In this document: positions 12,001 to 21,200 of the stretch, piece by piece | Layout of the letters: each line of letters starts with the position of its first letter | Position numbering within the stretch: position 1 is the stretch's first letter | Source of the DNA: Rhynchonema sp. JSB1_4 | Lineage: Eukaryota > Nematoda > Chromadorea > Monhysterida > Xyalidae | Direction: 5' to 3' | Length of the DNA stretch: 64,000 nucleotides | Assembly (NCBI GenBank): GCA_030248065.1 | Contig: JASAMV010007574.1 | Location: 1-64,000 of the forward strand | The notes under the pieces: model-generated | The model's input: only the letters and a program-made list of their open reading frames with translations | Told to the model about the DNA's origin: nothing | The model's database searches: none | Program-made: the position numbers and the translations under genes

Positions 12001-12420
12001 TGCAATTGTGATCTGAGCATGAAGCCGTGGTCAGCAAAATGGTCAATTGTTTCTTCCCAGGGGAACGAAAGCGCTGCTTGATCTAGGCTCAGGCCCTCAG
12101 GCACGGTCTTTTTTGAGAATAAACCTGACCAACTGAGCCTGAATCGGTGAGCCAAGACCGGAAGACCGCAGAATATGTACATACAAGATCATGTCTCAAG
12201 CAACACCGTCAAAGAGCAAGGAAGAAAGACCAACCTCAAAAGTGATCACATTTTCAAACGCATGGTACCACTTCGGATATCGCACAAAGGATCGTGGTGA
12301 GCCCTCCAACGTAAAGCCGTGTACTTGCTGCAGCAGCAGTGACAGGGTGGTAACTACACACGATAGTGTGAAACATCGCCGCATCAGTGTATCGTCCCCT
12401 GATCCTCCGGTGGGAGCCAT
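1..12420 (-). CDS. nrx-1 (NRXN ortholog): Alpha-neurexin gene, 3' end truncated by window edge (32 exons resolved)
   Basis: Neurexins are presynaptic type I membrane receptors that bind neuroligins and other postsynaptic partners through LamG (LNS) domains. The joined minus-strand exons give 1773 codons with consistent phases and GT..AG borders. Domains by approximate residue: signal peptide 1-35, LamG1 36-200, EGF1 223-261, LamG2 265-430, LamG3 455-640, EGF2 655-694, LamG4 705-880, LamG5 935-1125, EGF3 1140-1176, LamG6 1185-1400, Cys loop 1460-1470, Thr-rich stalk 1500-1695, TM about 1711-1731, tail from 1732. The order LamG-EGF-LamG three times is diagnostic of the alpha form; a contactin-associated protein would have discoidin and fibrinogen-like domains, which are absent. 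The protein is longer than the roughly 1500 residues usual for alpha-neurexins because of the stalk and a LamG6 insertion. The stop codon and the PDZ-binding C-terminus lie beyond position 1. Family assignment is near certain; individual borders vary in certainty. Confidence 0.95.
243..411 (-). CDS. nrx-1: Neurexin coding exon 31: transmembrane helix and start of tail
   Basis: TAPPGKVSGMDKTTT precedes a 20-residue hydrophobic helix (LLLASVAVLVFVLIVVCIVC), then KCFGKNNR as the stop-transfer signal. Acceptor TTGCAG, donor CCAG|GTACAT, phase 1. The cytosolic residues differ from the vertebrate tail. Confidence 0.82.
613..716 (-). CDS. nrx-1: Neurexin coding exon 30: Pro/Thr-rich stalk
   Basis: Only one frame is stalk-like (Pro/Thr runs such as PPPTTTT) and it joins phase 0 to the membrane exon. 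Acceptor ATTCAG, donor CCG|GTGCGA. Confidence 0.7.
1778..2314 (-). CDS. nrx-1: Neurexin coding exon 29: Thr-rich mucin-like stalk
   Basis: Starts with an acidic/aromatic segment (HPYWPEYTHPDELYTGSGDG), then over 100 residues that are mostly Thr with some Ser and Pro (about 1780-2110), a likely O-glycosylated rod. The exit A|GTTTGT is chosen to match the next exon phase. A better-looking donor (GTAAGT, exon end 1713) is in phase 0 and would not join exon 30, so this border is uncertain. Confidence 0.72.
2926..3031 (-). CDS. nrx-1: Neurexin coding exon 28: juxtamembrane cysteine loop
   Basis: Two cysteines seven residues apart around an acidic PPSDDG segment resemble the C-S-S-D-D-E...C loop of vertebrate neurexin stalks. 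Acceptor TTTCAG, exit phase 1 at ATGG|GTAGGC. Confidence 0.8.
3210..3667 (-). CDS. nrx-1: Neurexin coding exon 27: end of LamG6 with insertion
   Basis: Begins IQQTTLNQHQSIIIGG and later has GIISGVYFNGLYVLDQAA, the closing LamG6 motif. Between them lie about 50 extra Arg/Ser-rich residues. Acidic, Ser-rich sequence follows. Donor GGA|GTAAGC; a second in-phase donor (GTATGT) would move the low end to 3189. Confidence 0.85.
3749..3920 (-). CDS. nrx-1: Neurexin coding exon 26: LamG6, ends at splice site 4
   Basis: RDGYVTVTYNLGTTD and NATLQLDN match the beta-neurexin LNS core. The donor CCG|GTTCGA (phase 1) is chosen because it alone joins in frame with exon 27. It falls at the residue where vertebrate splice site 4 inserts enter. 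Confidence 0.85.
4303..4481 (-). CDS. nrx-1: Neurexin coding exon 25: start of LamG6
   Basis: Contains ALIVYQF and STESDRLAVGFRT, matching the near-invariant RSDRLAVGF of neurexins. Perfect donor TTG|GTGAGT. Residues 1177-1236. Confidence 0.93.
4717..4836 (-). CDS. nrx-1: Neurexin coding exon 24: EGF3
   Basis: Six cysteines with spacing as in EGF3, including EQQW and CDCSMTTYTGDKC, very close to the vertebrate CDCSMTSYSG block. Perfect donor C|GTAAGT; phase 1 at both ends. Confidence 0.93.
4908..5108 (-). CDS. nrx-1: Neurexin coding exon 23: end of LamG5
   Basis: Encodes LNLHGAAMFGGVE and GYRGCVASLEI, the last LamG5 strands. Acceptor TTACAG, donor TCAG|GTTACA; phase 1 at both ends. Confidence 0.88.
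5322..5755 (-). CDS. nrx-1: Neurexin coding exon 22: LamG5
   Basis: Largest LamG exon (434 nt). Contains FFHFRTLERNGLLLY, DFIAIELYEGRVRYVFD and NKPLNDFQWH, all LamG5 landmarks. Donor AAAG|GTGCGT, phase 1. The following intron happens to stay open in frame, so a plain ORF reading over-extends here. Confidence 0.9.
6179..6275 (-). CDS. nrx-1: Neurexin coding exon 21: LamG4-LamG5 linker
   Basis: Ends TAKFG, equivalent to the linker motif KARFG of other neurexins. Phase 1 in, 2 out at CACAG|GTATGG. Confidence 0.82.
6359..6536 (-). CDS. nrx-1: Neurexin coding exon 20: LamG4
   Basis: Ends GFIGELSSFTLNG. The donor AACG|GTCTGG is preferred over GAG|GTTGTC because only it restores NGL in phase with exon 21. 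Residues 834-892. Confidence 0.8.
6569..6618 (-). CDS. nrx-1: Neurexin coding exon 19: 50-nt micro-exon in LamG4
   Basis: Exon 18 leaves phase 1 and exon 20 needs phase 0. This 50-nt segment, with acceptor CTTCCAG and donor GCG|GTTCAC, is the only one I found between them that repairs the frame. It supplies 17 residues including IFPDHELML, which fit the LamG4 loop length. Confidence 0.75.
6729..6870 (-). CDS. nrx-1: Neurexin coding exon 18: LamG4
   Basis: Encodes ANGQWHVARVKRRGDKVWLF. The acceptor is ACAGAG|AGG; the nearer CAG would shift frame, so two closely spaced acceptors exist. Perfect donor C|GTAAGT, exit phase 1. Confidence 0.84.
6990..7121 (-). CDS. nrx-1: Neurexin coding exon 17: LamG4
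   Basis: FKTHTSSGVLVATSARNKQD aligns with LamG4 strands. The exon ends where vertebrate splice site 3 inserts occur. Phase 0 at both ends. Confidence 0.88.
7232..7320 (-). CDS. nrx-1: Neurexin coding exon 16: start of LamG4
   Basis: Contains LNIELPYTFRAEAEDLQ, matching the MHTEAEDVSF block of LamG4. Acceptor TTGCAG, donor CAG|GTTTGT; 30 codons after the split codon. Confidence 0.88.
7390..7520 (-). CDS. nrx-1: Neurexin coding exon 15: EGF2
   Basis: Seven cysteines; the last six have EGF spacing (HC, SC, GGIC, RCDC, SC). Phase 2 in, 1 out at GATG|GTCGGT. Confidence 0.85.
7586..7673 (-). CDS. nrx-1: Neurexin coding exon 14: end of LamG3
   Basis: Encodes CISQLSLNGITVEM, the end of LamG3. Phase 1 in, 2 out at GG|GTAGAA. 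It contains an antisense copy of the dispersed 9-mer GATGTTTCA (7620-7628). Confidence 0.84.
7761..7926 (-). CDS. nrx-1: Neurexin coding exon 13: LamG3
   Basis: Begins VTVDG, then LDLGGVMFVGG and a C-terminal GFIG. The donor ATTG|GTGCGT recreates the GC of the domain-closing FIGC motif with exon 14. Confidence 0.87.
7997..8068 (-). CDS. nrx-1: Neurexin coding exon 12: LamG3
   Basis: 24 codons containing NDGLWHDVTVVRHERSGR, equivalent to the NDGEWYHV..R.GRSG of other neurexins. Phase 0 at both ends. Confidence 0.87.
8441..8586 (-). CDS. nrx-1: Neurexin coding exon 11: LamG3
   Basis: FKLRTNEPDGLLMY and LGSGTLRLQ are LamG3 core strands. Acceptor TTGCAG|GT, donor CAG|GTGCGG; phase 1 in, 0 out. 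Confidence 0.88.
8733..8937 (-). CDS. nrx-1: Neurexin coding exon 10: LamG2-LamG3 linker
   Basis: Contains VVFSCRDAA, matching the conserved linker cysteine segment between LamG2 and LamG3. Perfect donor A|GTGAGT, exit phase 1. Confidence 0.87.
9062..9217 (-). CDS. nrx-1: Neurexin coding exon 9: LamG2
   Basis: Encodes LTLAVDGT, then MFAYVGG and KKFVGCM. Acceptor TTTCAG, donor AAG|GTGTGG. 52 codons, phase 0 at both ends. Confidence 0.87.
9931..10110 (-). CDS. nrx-1: Neurexin coding exon 8: LamG2
   Basis: 60 codons from DFLHVCLDNG to DEQWHTLTVHRR. The donor ATG|GTAGGT is chosen because it joins in phase 0 to exon 9. Confidence 0.87.
10281..10438 (-). CDS. nrx-1: Neurexin coding exon 7: start of LamG2
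   Basis: Contains NITLAFKTKVNRALLFYAG, the first LamG2 strands. Acceptor TTGCAG, donor GGG|GTACGA; phase 1 in, 0 out. Residues 262-314. Confidence 0.87.
10934..11072 (-). CDS. nrx-1: Neurexin coding exon 6: EGF1
   Basis: Six cysteines in EGF spacing (DYC, FC, GGMC, KCNC, YC) with NGG before the third. Acceptor CAG|GGC, exit phase 1 at ATTG|GTTGGT. The alternative donor 4 bases downstream would break the frame into exon 7. Confidence 0.88.
11201..11329 (-). CDS. nrx-1: Neurexin coding exon 5: end of LamG1
   Basis: 43 codons with HFAGSVRNLIYR, the end-of-domain motif (F.G.vrnl.y). Acceptor TTCCAG, donor GAG|GTGGGC; phase 0 at both ends. Confidence 0.87.
11400..11483 (-). CDS. nrx-1: Neurexin coding exon 4: LamG1
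   Basis: 28 codons ending FVYVGGIPQ, the YVGG strand seen in every neurexin LamG domain. Phase 0 at both ends. Confidence 0.88.
11556..11686 (-). CDS. nrx-1: Neurexin coding exon 3: LamG1
   Basis: Encodes LALLIVDDPLVSDGQWHKV, the LamG DGQWH motif. Acceptor CTAAG, donor CAG|GTAAAT; phase 1 in, 0 out. Residues 101-144. Confidence 0.88.
11826..11940 (-). CDS. nrx-1: Neurexin coding exon 2: LamG1
   Basis: Acceptor TTTCAG before FKTRSTDGLILY, the canonical LamG strand motif; donor G|GTGTGT, exit phase 1. Residues 63-100. Confidence 0.88.
12235..12420 (-). CDS. nrx-1: Neurexin coding exon 1: signal peptide and start of LamG1
   Basis: Residues 1-62, phase 0 exit at GAG|GTTGGT. The ATG at 12420 opens a short polar leader; a second Met at residue 13 gives a classic signal peptide with a Leu-rich core ending at HG. 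The mature start, with motif RYPKW, matches the neurexin N-terminal LamG1 strand. The true start could be either Met. Confidence 0.85.
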
Positions 12421-14341
12421 GTTGGGACCTAGGCATTCAAATAGCTCCTACAGAGCATAGCAACCCTTTGTAACATTGGATGTGTCAGGTAACGTTTCTC
12501 ATGTTGACCACTCGAGTGTTGTATTGATCGCCGAATTATGATATTGAAGTATTAGATAAATATTGTATTGCTGATAATGATTATTGTGCAGCATTTGGCA
12601 TTTGTTGTCCAATTTCCTTATTGCAATGGACACCTCAGTGTCATAATCTGCAAAAACACAAATCAAGACAATAATATTTTAATGCGCAAATAAAGAGCAT
12701 CCCTAACAATAACATATTAATTTTTTTCGCCCAAGCATTGGAAAAAGCATCTTAACGAGCACAGATATCCAAAAATAGAACGTACTTGGTGTCGTGCAGC
12801 AAAGAGTGACATGGAACACTGTCCAAGCTCTGTATGTTGAGACAGCACAGTATAGCTCTCCGGGGCTGCTTAGGGTTTGAAGAGGGTTCTCAAGCACGCC
12901 GAAGCGCAGGATTGCGCTCTTTGGCTCTTTCTGGTTGGCAAGCAACTTTGTCACGAAAAGCTTCGTCAAACTTTGCTTTGCTGGTATATGTAACTCTTAA
13001 TGAAGCTGTGATTCGTAAGTTAGTCGCACACAATGTTCGGGACACTATAAAATGCGAACTTTATGTGTACATACCTATGTACGTTATACCTACAGCAGCT
13101 CCCGCATTGCTTAGCTTGTTCGCCGTAACGCTGAAATCTCTGCAAAGTATGGCACACGCATCTGTCTAGTTCATGCGCGCAGCTCTTGAGTGTGCTCGAC
13201 ATTTTGGGCTGCGAAGCGGCTTAAAGAAGAGCGCTGGGCTGCGCAGTATGCACTCTTGGCCTAAATCCTTGACCATGACCAAGATTATGTTGAAAGTGTT
13301 TCTTTGCCAAAGAAGGACGTCTTCTAGCTATGTACAACTGGACATGCCATAGCTGGTCAACGGGGTTGGCTAATAGGAAAGCGCACCTCCTTTATGTAAA
13401 TGCACGTGTGTGGTTGCAATTGACAGAGCTTATGCATGAATGTGCTGTACGTGTACAGGAGTCAGTACCCTTCAAAGTATCCTGTGTTTGCTTCAATGCT
13501 GTTAGTACGGCCAACGGACGGACCAAACGATATAGTACTAAATCACAACGTTATTGTACACTCCAAATTTCAAAATAAATCTTACTAAGAAAAATTCGTT
13601 CATAACGTGTATAGTATGTAGTGAGACCAACACGCCCAATCGAAGAATAACGTGTCATGTCATACCAATTTAGACAGAGTAACAATCCAGCCATTGAAGT
13701 TCGCACAAGTGTGTGTGTTCCTAAAAAGAACGCTTTGTGCACAGCAATTGTCCTAAACTCCAAACTAAGCGCTATTTCTTTGACTATACTTTTCATCTAA
13801 ATAGAACCCGGAAGGCCTGGTGTTCAGAAACCAATATTGAATGCTCAAACACAATCTTACTTCTTCTGGAACATAAAGGAGCTCGCACTTGAACAGTGCC
13901 TGTGGGGGCACTGACTGTTCGGGCGCGCAATAAAATCTGTTTGCTGATAGGCCATTTTGGAATACTTGTCCCGCCGGCGATCTTTGAAAATGATATGCTT
14001 CTCATGCCAATTGTTGGGGACTATTGGTCAACTGTTCTTGTGAATGACGAATTATACCCAAAATTTTTTTACAGTGCACGGTTTATGCCTTTCGGGTATC
14101 TCTTTCAAGCAGAAATACTCCGGCAGCAGTTTACGTTCCAAAAGCGTATGCTTAATATGTACATGAGCAGCTCAATGTTTCATTAAAATGAAGCACGATG
14201 TTACAATAACACTTGAAAATGCAATATTTCACGGAACCAGAGACTTTATGAGAAACAACGGTAATTTAACTTCATTCTGGGCCATTTCATAAATCAGAAC
14301 TCATTTTAGATCTATGGGAGTCAGCTAAAACCAGCAATGAC
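12421..14341. other. Region upstream of neurexin, no gene recognised
   Basis: Should hold the neurexin promoter and 5' UTR. I see no clear core promoter, and no ORF with a recognisable domain. Several short open frames run on both strands but lack splice or composition support. Confidence 0.5.
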
Positions 14342-14463
14342 CAGGGTTGGATTAAAAAAATTTTTTATTATCGAACTTTTTTTAAAAAAAAAAAACTTTT
14401 TAAAATTTTTTTTAAAAATCACTTTTTTTTATTTCTTTTTGGCAATGGCCATGGCCAACCCTG
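14342..14463. mobile_element. 122-bp hAT-type MITE with 8-bp target duplication
   Basis: Ends CAGGGTTGG...CCAACCCTG flanked on both sides by GCAATGAC (14334-14341 and 14464-14471). The interior is runs of A and T. An 8-bp duplication plus CAGGG termini is typical of hAT elements; the assignment is structural only. Confidence 0.85.
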
Positions 14464-14473
14464 GCAATGACAC

Positions 14474-15227
14474 TACAGTACCAGCTGCAATTTTTGGCTG
14501 ATTGAGGCCTGCGCCTGCAGAGCCTGCAGGCTCACGAGCCTGCGCAGGCTCAATGCAAAACATAGCAGCCTGCAGAGCCTGCAGGCTCGGCGCAGGCTTC
14601 GCAGGCCCAGTGTATAAGCGGTCGCAGGCGCAGGCTCATGAGCCTGCAGCGCCTGCAGGCTCTGCAGGCTCGGCGGATGCACAGCTACTTTTTGTGGTTT
14701 GTGATATGATTTTAATTCAGTTTTTCTCAGTTGTTTGAAGCATTTATACAACGTTCACGCTGAAAAAAACCAAAGCGTTGAAAGAATAAGCAATAAAACT
14801 GTCGATAAGGCCACATTTTATCCAGATTCACTGTTTAATAAGAAACAAGTTTCTTTTCGCGTTTTTTGTCAAGTTTCAGCAGAAAACTAAGAAAGGTAAT
14901 CATGTACTAATAAAACATGCAACAAATATCCATATACTAATGGCTAAATACGAGATAATACGCACTCCGTCCATAAAAGGTACATGACTAAATGTCACAA
15001 AAACAAGCAAGCGCAGCTGTGCATCCGCCGAGCCTGCAGAGCCTGCAGGCGCTGCAGGCTCATGAGCCTGCGCCTGCGACCGCTTATACACTGAGCCTGC
15101 GAAGCCTGCGCCGAGCCTGCAGGCTCTGCAGGCTGCTATCTTTTGCATTGAGCCTGCGCAGGCTCTTGAGCCTGCAGGCGCTGCAGGCGCAGGCCTCAAT
15201 CAGCCAAAAATTGCAGCTGGTACTGTA
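14474..15227. mobile_element. Mariner-type foldback element with GCCTGCAGG-rich arms
   Basis: TA|CAGTACCAGCTGCAA at the left and the exact reverse complement ending CTG|TA at the right, with arms of about 225 bp. Each arm is built from repeated AGCCTGCAGG/CGCAGGCTC units, containing many PstI-like CTGCAG sites. The centre is AT-rich and unique. TA duplication and the CAGT terminus suggest a Tc1/mariner MITE. Confidence 0.82.
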
Positions 15228-18200
15228 TTTTGCACAATTTATCGCAGATATTGCGTAAGAGCGGTTGAACACAGTCTAAAACTAGACCAAATTGGCATGT
15301 TATGCTTCTGAACGCAGCTTGACTTTGACACACGGACCTCACACATGGGGCAGTGCCTGTGCATTGAGCGGAGCACGCAAAAAACATGATTTAATAAACA
15401 CCTATATGCGTACGGACAACCACTATAGATTGCGAGTGTGACCAAGGGTGACCAAAAAATACCTTTCTCAAGTGGAGGGACGGACTGAAAGCAACATTTG
15501 AGCCCCGCCATGACATGGCATTACCTCCAAGATGGTTCGAGACGGGCACCTACAAAGTCAAGCTAACTCTTTAATAGCAGATATCAAACAGAGGGTGCCT
15601 TACGTCGGGCTTACTTACATTAATACAAAATGTTAGCAGGTCCGTCCGCTGGTATTTTAACACTCAAAATAAAATCGGTACCAAATGATTCAGCACGTAC
15701 TGTACAATGCGAGAATGCATGCATAGGTTAAACTGGAGTACCCACGACAAAATTTTGATTCCGTGGCACAAGTACATAGTGAAGCCCCACGTGCAAATAT
15801 TATCATTTCAATTGCAGCACTAACACACATACAACAAGCGTGTAAATACTCGCCAGAATGAATGAAACATTTGGGTGCGATTCACACACCATGCAAAATG
15901 GCACGAGGGGTCATGGCTGAGTCCAATTCACACACGGCTATGATACGAGATACAGTACATGGTACCTTATCCATGACAATTAAACTAATGGTTTAGGGCA
16001 TACGTTTGGAGAACCGTGGCCCATAATGTCACTTGTGTGTGTCTACAGCAGTAGTACATAGTACTTTATTGACTTGGAATAAACACGTTTTCTATACCTC
16101 CTTGTTCATACTAGCGTTTGTGTACATATCGGTACATACTTGTCATGATCAGTTTGCAGCTATTGGGTAATGGCATGATGCTTTTGGGAGTTTCTACATC
16201 TCCAGACTAAACATCAGCGCTTAATTGAAGCTGACATTAAACACGCGGGTACCCGCCCCTGTCTCGCTTGATATTTACTGAGTCAACAATTTTGATCGCT
16301 TGCTTGCAAGATTAATCTGGCATCTGCTTTTCCGGCCAGATCAGAACTTTATGCAGGCCTGTTGGTATTAAATTCGTATGATTATAGGTACACGCCTGGC
16401 GGGTCATGGATCATTTTCGAACTGGAGGCTCATATTGCAATTTCTAAATTGCAGGGCCTTGATGATCATGAACAGAATAATTGCGTACATGCATTCTAGG
16501 AGTAGCCATTCAAGACAGCTGCAAAGAATTTGAAATATTTACAAACATGCGAATAGCAAACGGAACTGCAGACATCACGTATGGTAGGCACAACATTCAA
16601 AACGCTGCACCGGTGAAATACGTCAAGTTACATATCATGGTCAATGGTCACCATTCTCTACGTGCATTATGCATCTTTATGATGTCTATCAATTTTCAAT
16701 TTTATGGTAACCAAACAAACAAACCCAATAAACAACAGATATGTATGCGGTACCTACTGTATAGTCCTGCTTATTAACGCACAAAACATTGGAGGCTACT
16801 CTCGCGAGACTCGTAATTTCCGCACATAAACATCGTAACCAGGATACTGAATCAGCTGGAAAATATGGATGATTTTTGTAACCATTGAACATTGAAAAAG
16901 CCTGAAATCCACCGGAAGCTTAGAACACCGTCGCATGTTGCACTCATGCGCTTATTTTTAGTCTCCTGCACCTGTTGCTAGAACTTGCCATTTTGTTCAT
17001 CAGTGCGTACCCAGAGGCTATGTAATAAGTATGGTACATACACAATTTTGAAAGTAGCAAATTTAAGTATGTACAGTATGCAAGTAACGGAGGGCCTGAG
17101 ACGGCAACCTACAAACAGAACAGAAAGTAGCAAACAAATTTCTCGCGCAGCACATTAATCGACGAACCAGCATTCCGCGACTTTTCAGGCCCGAAAGTTC
17201 AGGACCGATCTTTTCAGGCCCAGTTTTTCAGGCCTGGCCGATTCAGGCCTACCATATTTGACCCATAGGCTTAGGCTCCAGCCGGGCCTGAATCGGCCGG
17301 GCCTGAACCTGGGCCCCGGGACTGAACAGAAAGTGCAAAGCCTTTGGTCGCGACCGAACGGCGCCGTTTGTCGTCAAATAATCAACAAATTCTTCATGAC
17401 GTTTAACTTAGGTACCAAAACTGTCTGTCAAAGCAGAGTTACCAACGCGGGTGTCTGCGACATCTTGGCACCCAAAAACCATTTAAAGCGGCCCCTAAAC
17501 CATCTTCCTTGTGCCCCGCAGCACAATAGGCAGAAAATTGTGTGACGCCGTGGGTGCCTGGGGACGCTCGGGCCTCTAAAATTAGATTTGTGTTGCTCCC
17601 GCGTGCGTAGGCAGGCGTTCCCCATGTGATTATATGTGCGCTATGCTACTTGACTTGGTGACATGACCAATATGAAGATCATAATTTCTTCAATTTGAAC
17701 TTTGTTATGGCACAGAGTGGTACCGTATCGCTGGAAACAGGCACACTGCCTCTGGTTTGCTCATGATAAGTTTCGGGTGCTTGAGCGTGTAGGAAGATAT
17801 TGGGGTTGAGGAAGGCTCATTAAACACAACACAAGAAAGGGCTAACTTGCCCGCGCCTGTTCCCTCCAGCTTCGCAACAGGGCCGTCCAAATGCTTCGAA
17901 GACGTTCACACGCTTCTGACCTTAAGTCGTACTCTACATTGTAGTATATGTAGCTTCGGTTTGAAATATGAAAACCTGCTCGTTTGAAAGATCAATGCGA
18001 ATCGAGCGTGAGTTCTTTGTGTCTAATGGAAAAGAAGCGAGACAGCAGCAAACAACAAACATGCTTGAGTGGGCGATATAAATTTTGATGAAAACAGGTC
18101 AAATATGAGGCAGCAAGGCATTGGCACAATAGGCCCAAGCGTATAGTACTCTCAAAAATCACTCAAGCGAGCCCTAATTCACAAACAAACCTGGCTAACC

Positions 18201-21200
18201 GAAATTGTCGTCTTCAAATCGACGCGAAAATGGGACAAAATAATCCAGCTGAAGATCTTTGGAACGGCCAAAGTGCAAAATTGTCATATGACCAAACCAA
18301 GCTTAATGAGCTTCGGAAAGCAATAAAATTTCGTCAAACTAAACCCACAATACATACAGTGTAGTTTACGCGAATGTAAATTTTGTCCCACGAACACTGG
18401 CAAATTTCTACATTTTGCATAACAGCAAACATATCCGACCAAAAAGGGTGGTAAACAGCTTCGAACTTTGCTCTGTTGTGGCTTGTGCTCAATTTCCACA
18501 TGAATGCTTAACATGGGCTTCATATACGAACTTTAGTTCCTTCCTATCTTGTCCAATCATGTCCAGTGTGGAGCATAAAATATTGCCGGACGTTAGCAAG
18601 GATCAGCGAAACGCACTTTTAGGACACCCTGTGTCTACAGCTCAAGGTTGTAAGGTCACACATCTCACACACACGGGTCATGCGAGTCCGGGAGGAGGTT
18701 TGGAGAGGATCGGAAATAAATTTTAAATTTCGCTGTCAAAGTTTCGCAGCAGACAGCAACGCAAGACAGCGCCTAATCTTTGTTGAAATCTTGAAACTTA
18801 GTAGATTGGTAGGTTTTAAGTCTGCTATAGACGGTCCATGTTTTGGTATGTACTAGTACAAGTAGACCAGAGAAGGGTCCCATTGGTCATTTCAAATTCT
18901 CAAAGGCTACGTCCAAAGTTTATAAATTCAAACACGGAAAGCTACATTTACAGTAGACTTTCGAACAGCAAAGCGGGACAGTAAATCTCAGCCAAACAAG
19001 ACAGTAGTACATACTGTACATTCCACCAGTCCGAGTCTTATGCATGAGATGAACAAGTACACGTGTGACCAACGTAGTCAAAACGCAACAAACGAACAAC
19101 AACCGCCGCTCAGTTTTGAGGGATGCAGAAGTTTGAATTCTTAGGGCCAATTAGGATAACCTCCTGGCCCAATTTTCTAAAATGCCGGGCCCCAAAATCT
19201 GGACCCAGCAATAGGCAGTCACGGCGCATTATGATCTATTCCGCGAGAGGGGCATAAAGGGTCCTTTTGTTGCTTTTTTGGTCCGGGACCCCGAACGGAC
19301 CAGACAAGATTTATAAGCACTCATTCAAAGTCGGCGATGGTGGTGGACTTGTTGCATTTGGGGGGGGGCGAAGGCCCGGATTGGCAAACCTTGATTACCC
19401 TGGTTGTATATTGAAGTTACAGCCTCTGCATTTACAGTAGGTCTGTGTGTGGTTGGTTTATGGACTGACGGATTGATAAACAACAAACCTGGAGTTTCTT
19501 TCATGCACGGCTCGCGCCACACTCAGCCCCCTTGTGACACTCAACTCAGTATGCAAGAGAGATCACATGTTCTTAAAATTCAGGGCCTCAAAACCGACTT
19601 CTCCGGCAGAGCATGTGCGTCTGGTTGTCTAATGTCTCCCCATGACAACTTCCAAGTATAACGCCATACAAGGGAGCATACAATTGTGCAGTAAATGAGC
19701 TCGGGCCTTAGTTGGTCTGTTGTACCGGCACACATTACCTTGGGGACATTTTCGGGACGCGACCCGGTCCATGTAAACATGACTACTTGACTGTTTAGCA
19801 GAGCATGTCAAGAACACCCACGTCGACATAGGACACTTTCTTTGACTCTTTTTGTGCGCTTCGAAAGTCTAAACTTTAATCATGCCGTTTAGATTACGGC
19901 TTGTCCTTCAAGTCATGAGCCTAAGCTCTTGGATCCGAGGATTTGCAATATGAGGGCGGCACCATTTGGGAGGACGCTCTATTTGTAGCAGATTTCCGTG
20001 AAAAAATGTCAGTGTTTCAAGTAAACTTCTGAAGCCCCAACCCGCCAACAAGTGCATACCGTTCCGCTGTCATGCACTGCCGAAAAATGTTGAGGAAGCA
20101 TCATGTTATTGGGTACCATAGGGTACCATTTGGACTTAGGGTTTGCTTGTCCATAATTTCGACTTGGAAATTGAGGCCTGCGGGGCTTCGTGTTTGATGC
20201 CAGGGGTTAGGCTTGGGCACAGAGATTTCCAACTGGAAGACAGTACTGGACAAGAAATGCGACATTTGAAAAAACAGGGACCCCAATTACAAAATTTCCC
20301 AACTTTTATGTCTCATTGCAAACGCAACAAACTTAACGAATACGCGGGGCGGTGCGAGCAATTTCCTCCATAGGCATGCTTGAGGCTGGTTCCAGTAACT
20401 AAACGAAGGATTTTGTAATTTTCAAAAATGCTATTTTTGAAGTGGACCGGCGTGGCTCGCCGAGGTGTAGGTTTACGGTATTTTGGTACTAACTAATGTA
20501 TCCTGGTCTGGGGAACGCACGCATGGTCTAAAAGTTACTTTGATTATGGAGTTTTATTTTGGTCAACCCTCAACGGTCGCATACTAATATTTTATAGTGC
20601 TGCTCTTGTTTTTGTTTTGCAGCTGAAAAACGATATTATTCATGATCAATTTAAAAAATAAATGCAGACAAACAACAACACGTTCGATTCTAGGTGCGGT
20701 TCAATATGAGACCATGGTCGTGTACCAGATTATATGCTGGAAAAATGGAAAAAGTTGCGGTTTATAGACGTATCTTGGTTAATGTGATGTTCAGTTTCAG
20801 AATAAAAAGACCTCTGCGAACATATTCCTATAAACAAAGCTGAAAGTCCATTCGAAGAACCTTAGGAAAAACGTCAATCTAAAGCCCGGAATAACGCAAG
20901 TCGGTTTCTTATCTAAATCCACCCCGAAACGACCCGTCCGTAAGACCATTAAAATCGGTAATGGCGAAAAATAAGACGCATGCACTTGGAAGCGCCCTTC
21001 CATTGCTATTTGGGAGTCGAAAGCATTATTTTGGGTTTCACAAGCCCAGCGAGTCTTTGCGTTTTCAGACACGTCAAGAGAGATATGGCATCAAGTTACT
21101 TTAGGATGAGCAGATGCACGCCCCGGTTCTGGAAAAGACACTGCACATCGTTGATGAGCTGCTGATGTATGTAATCCAACGCGACGGCGGTTCGGACAGA

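Noticed and set aside
14473..15258. Paired Ala/Pro/Leu-rich ORFs on both strands
   Set aside because: Mirror-image shadows of the GCCTGCAGG foldback arms; identical peptides on opposite strands.
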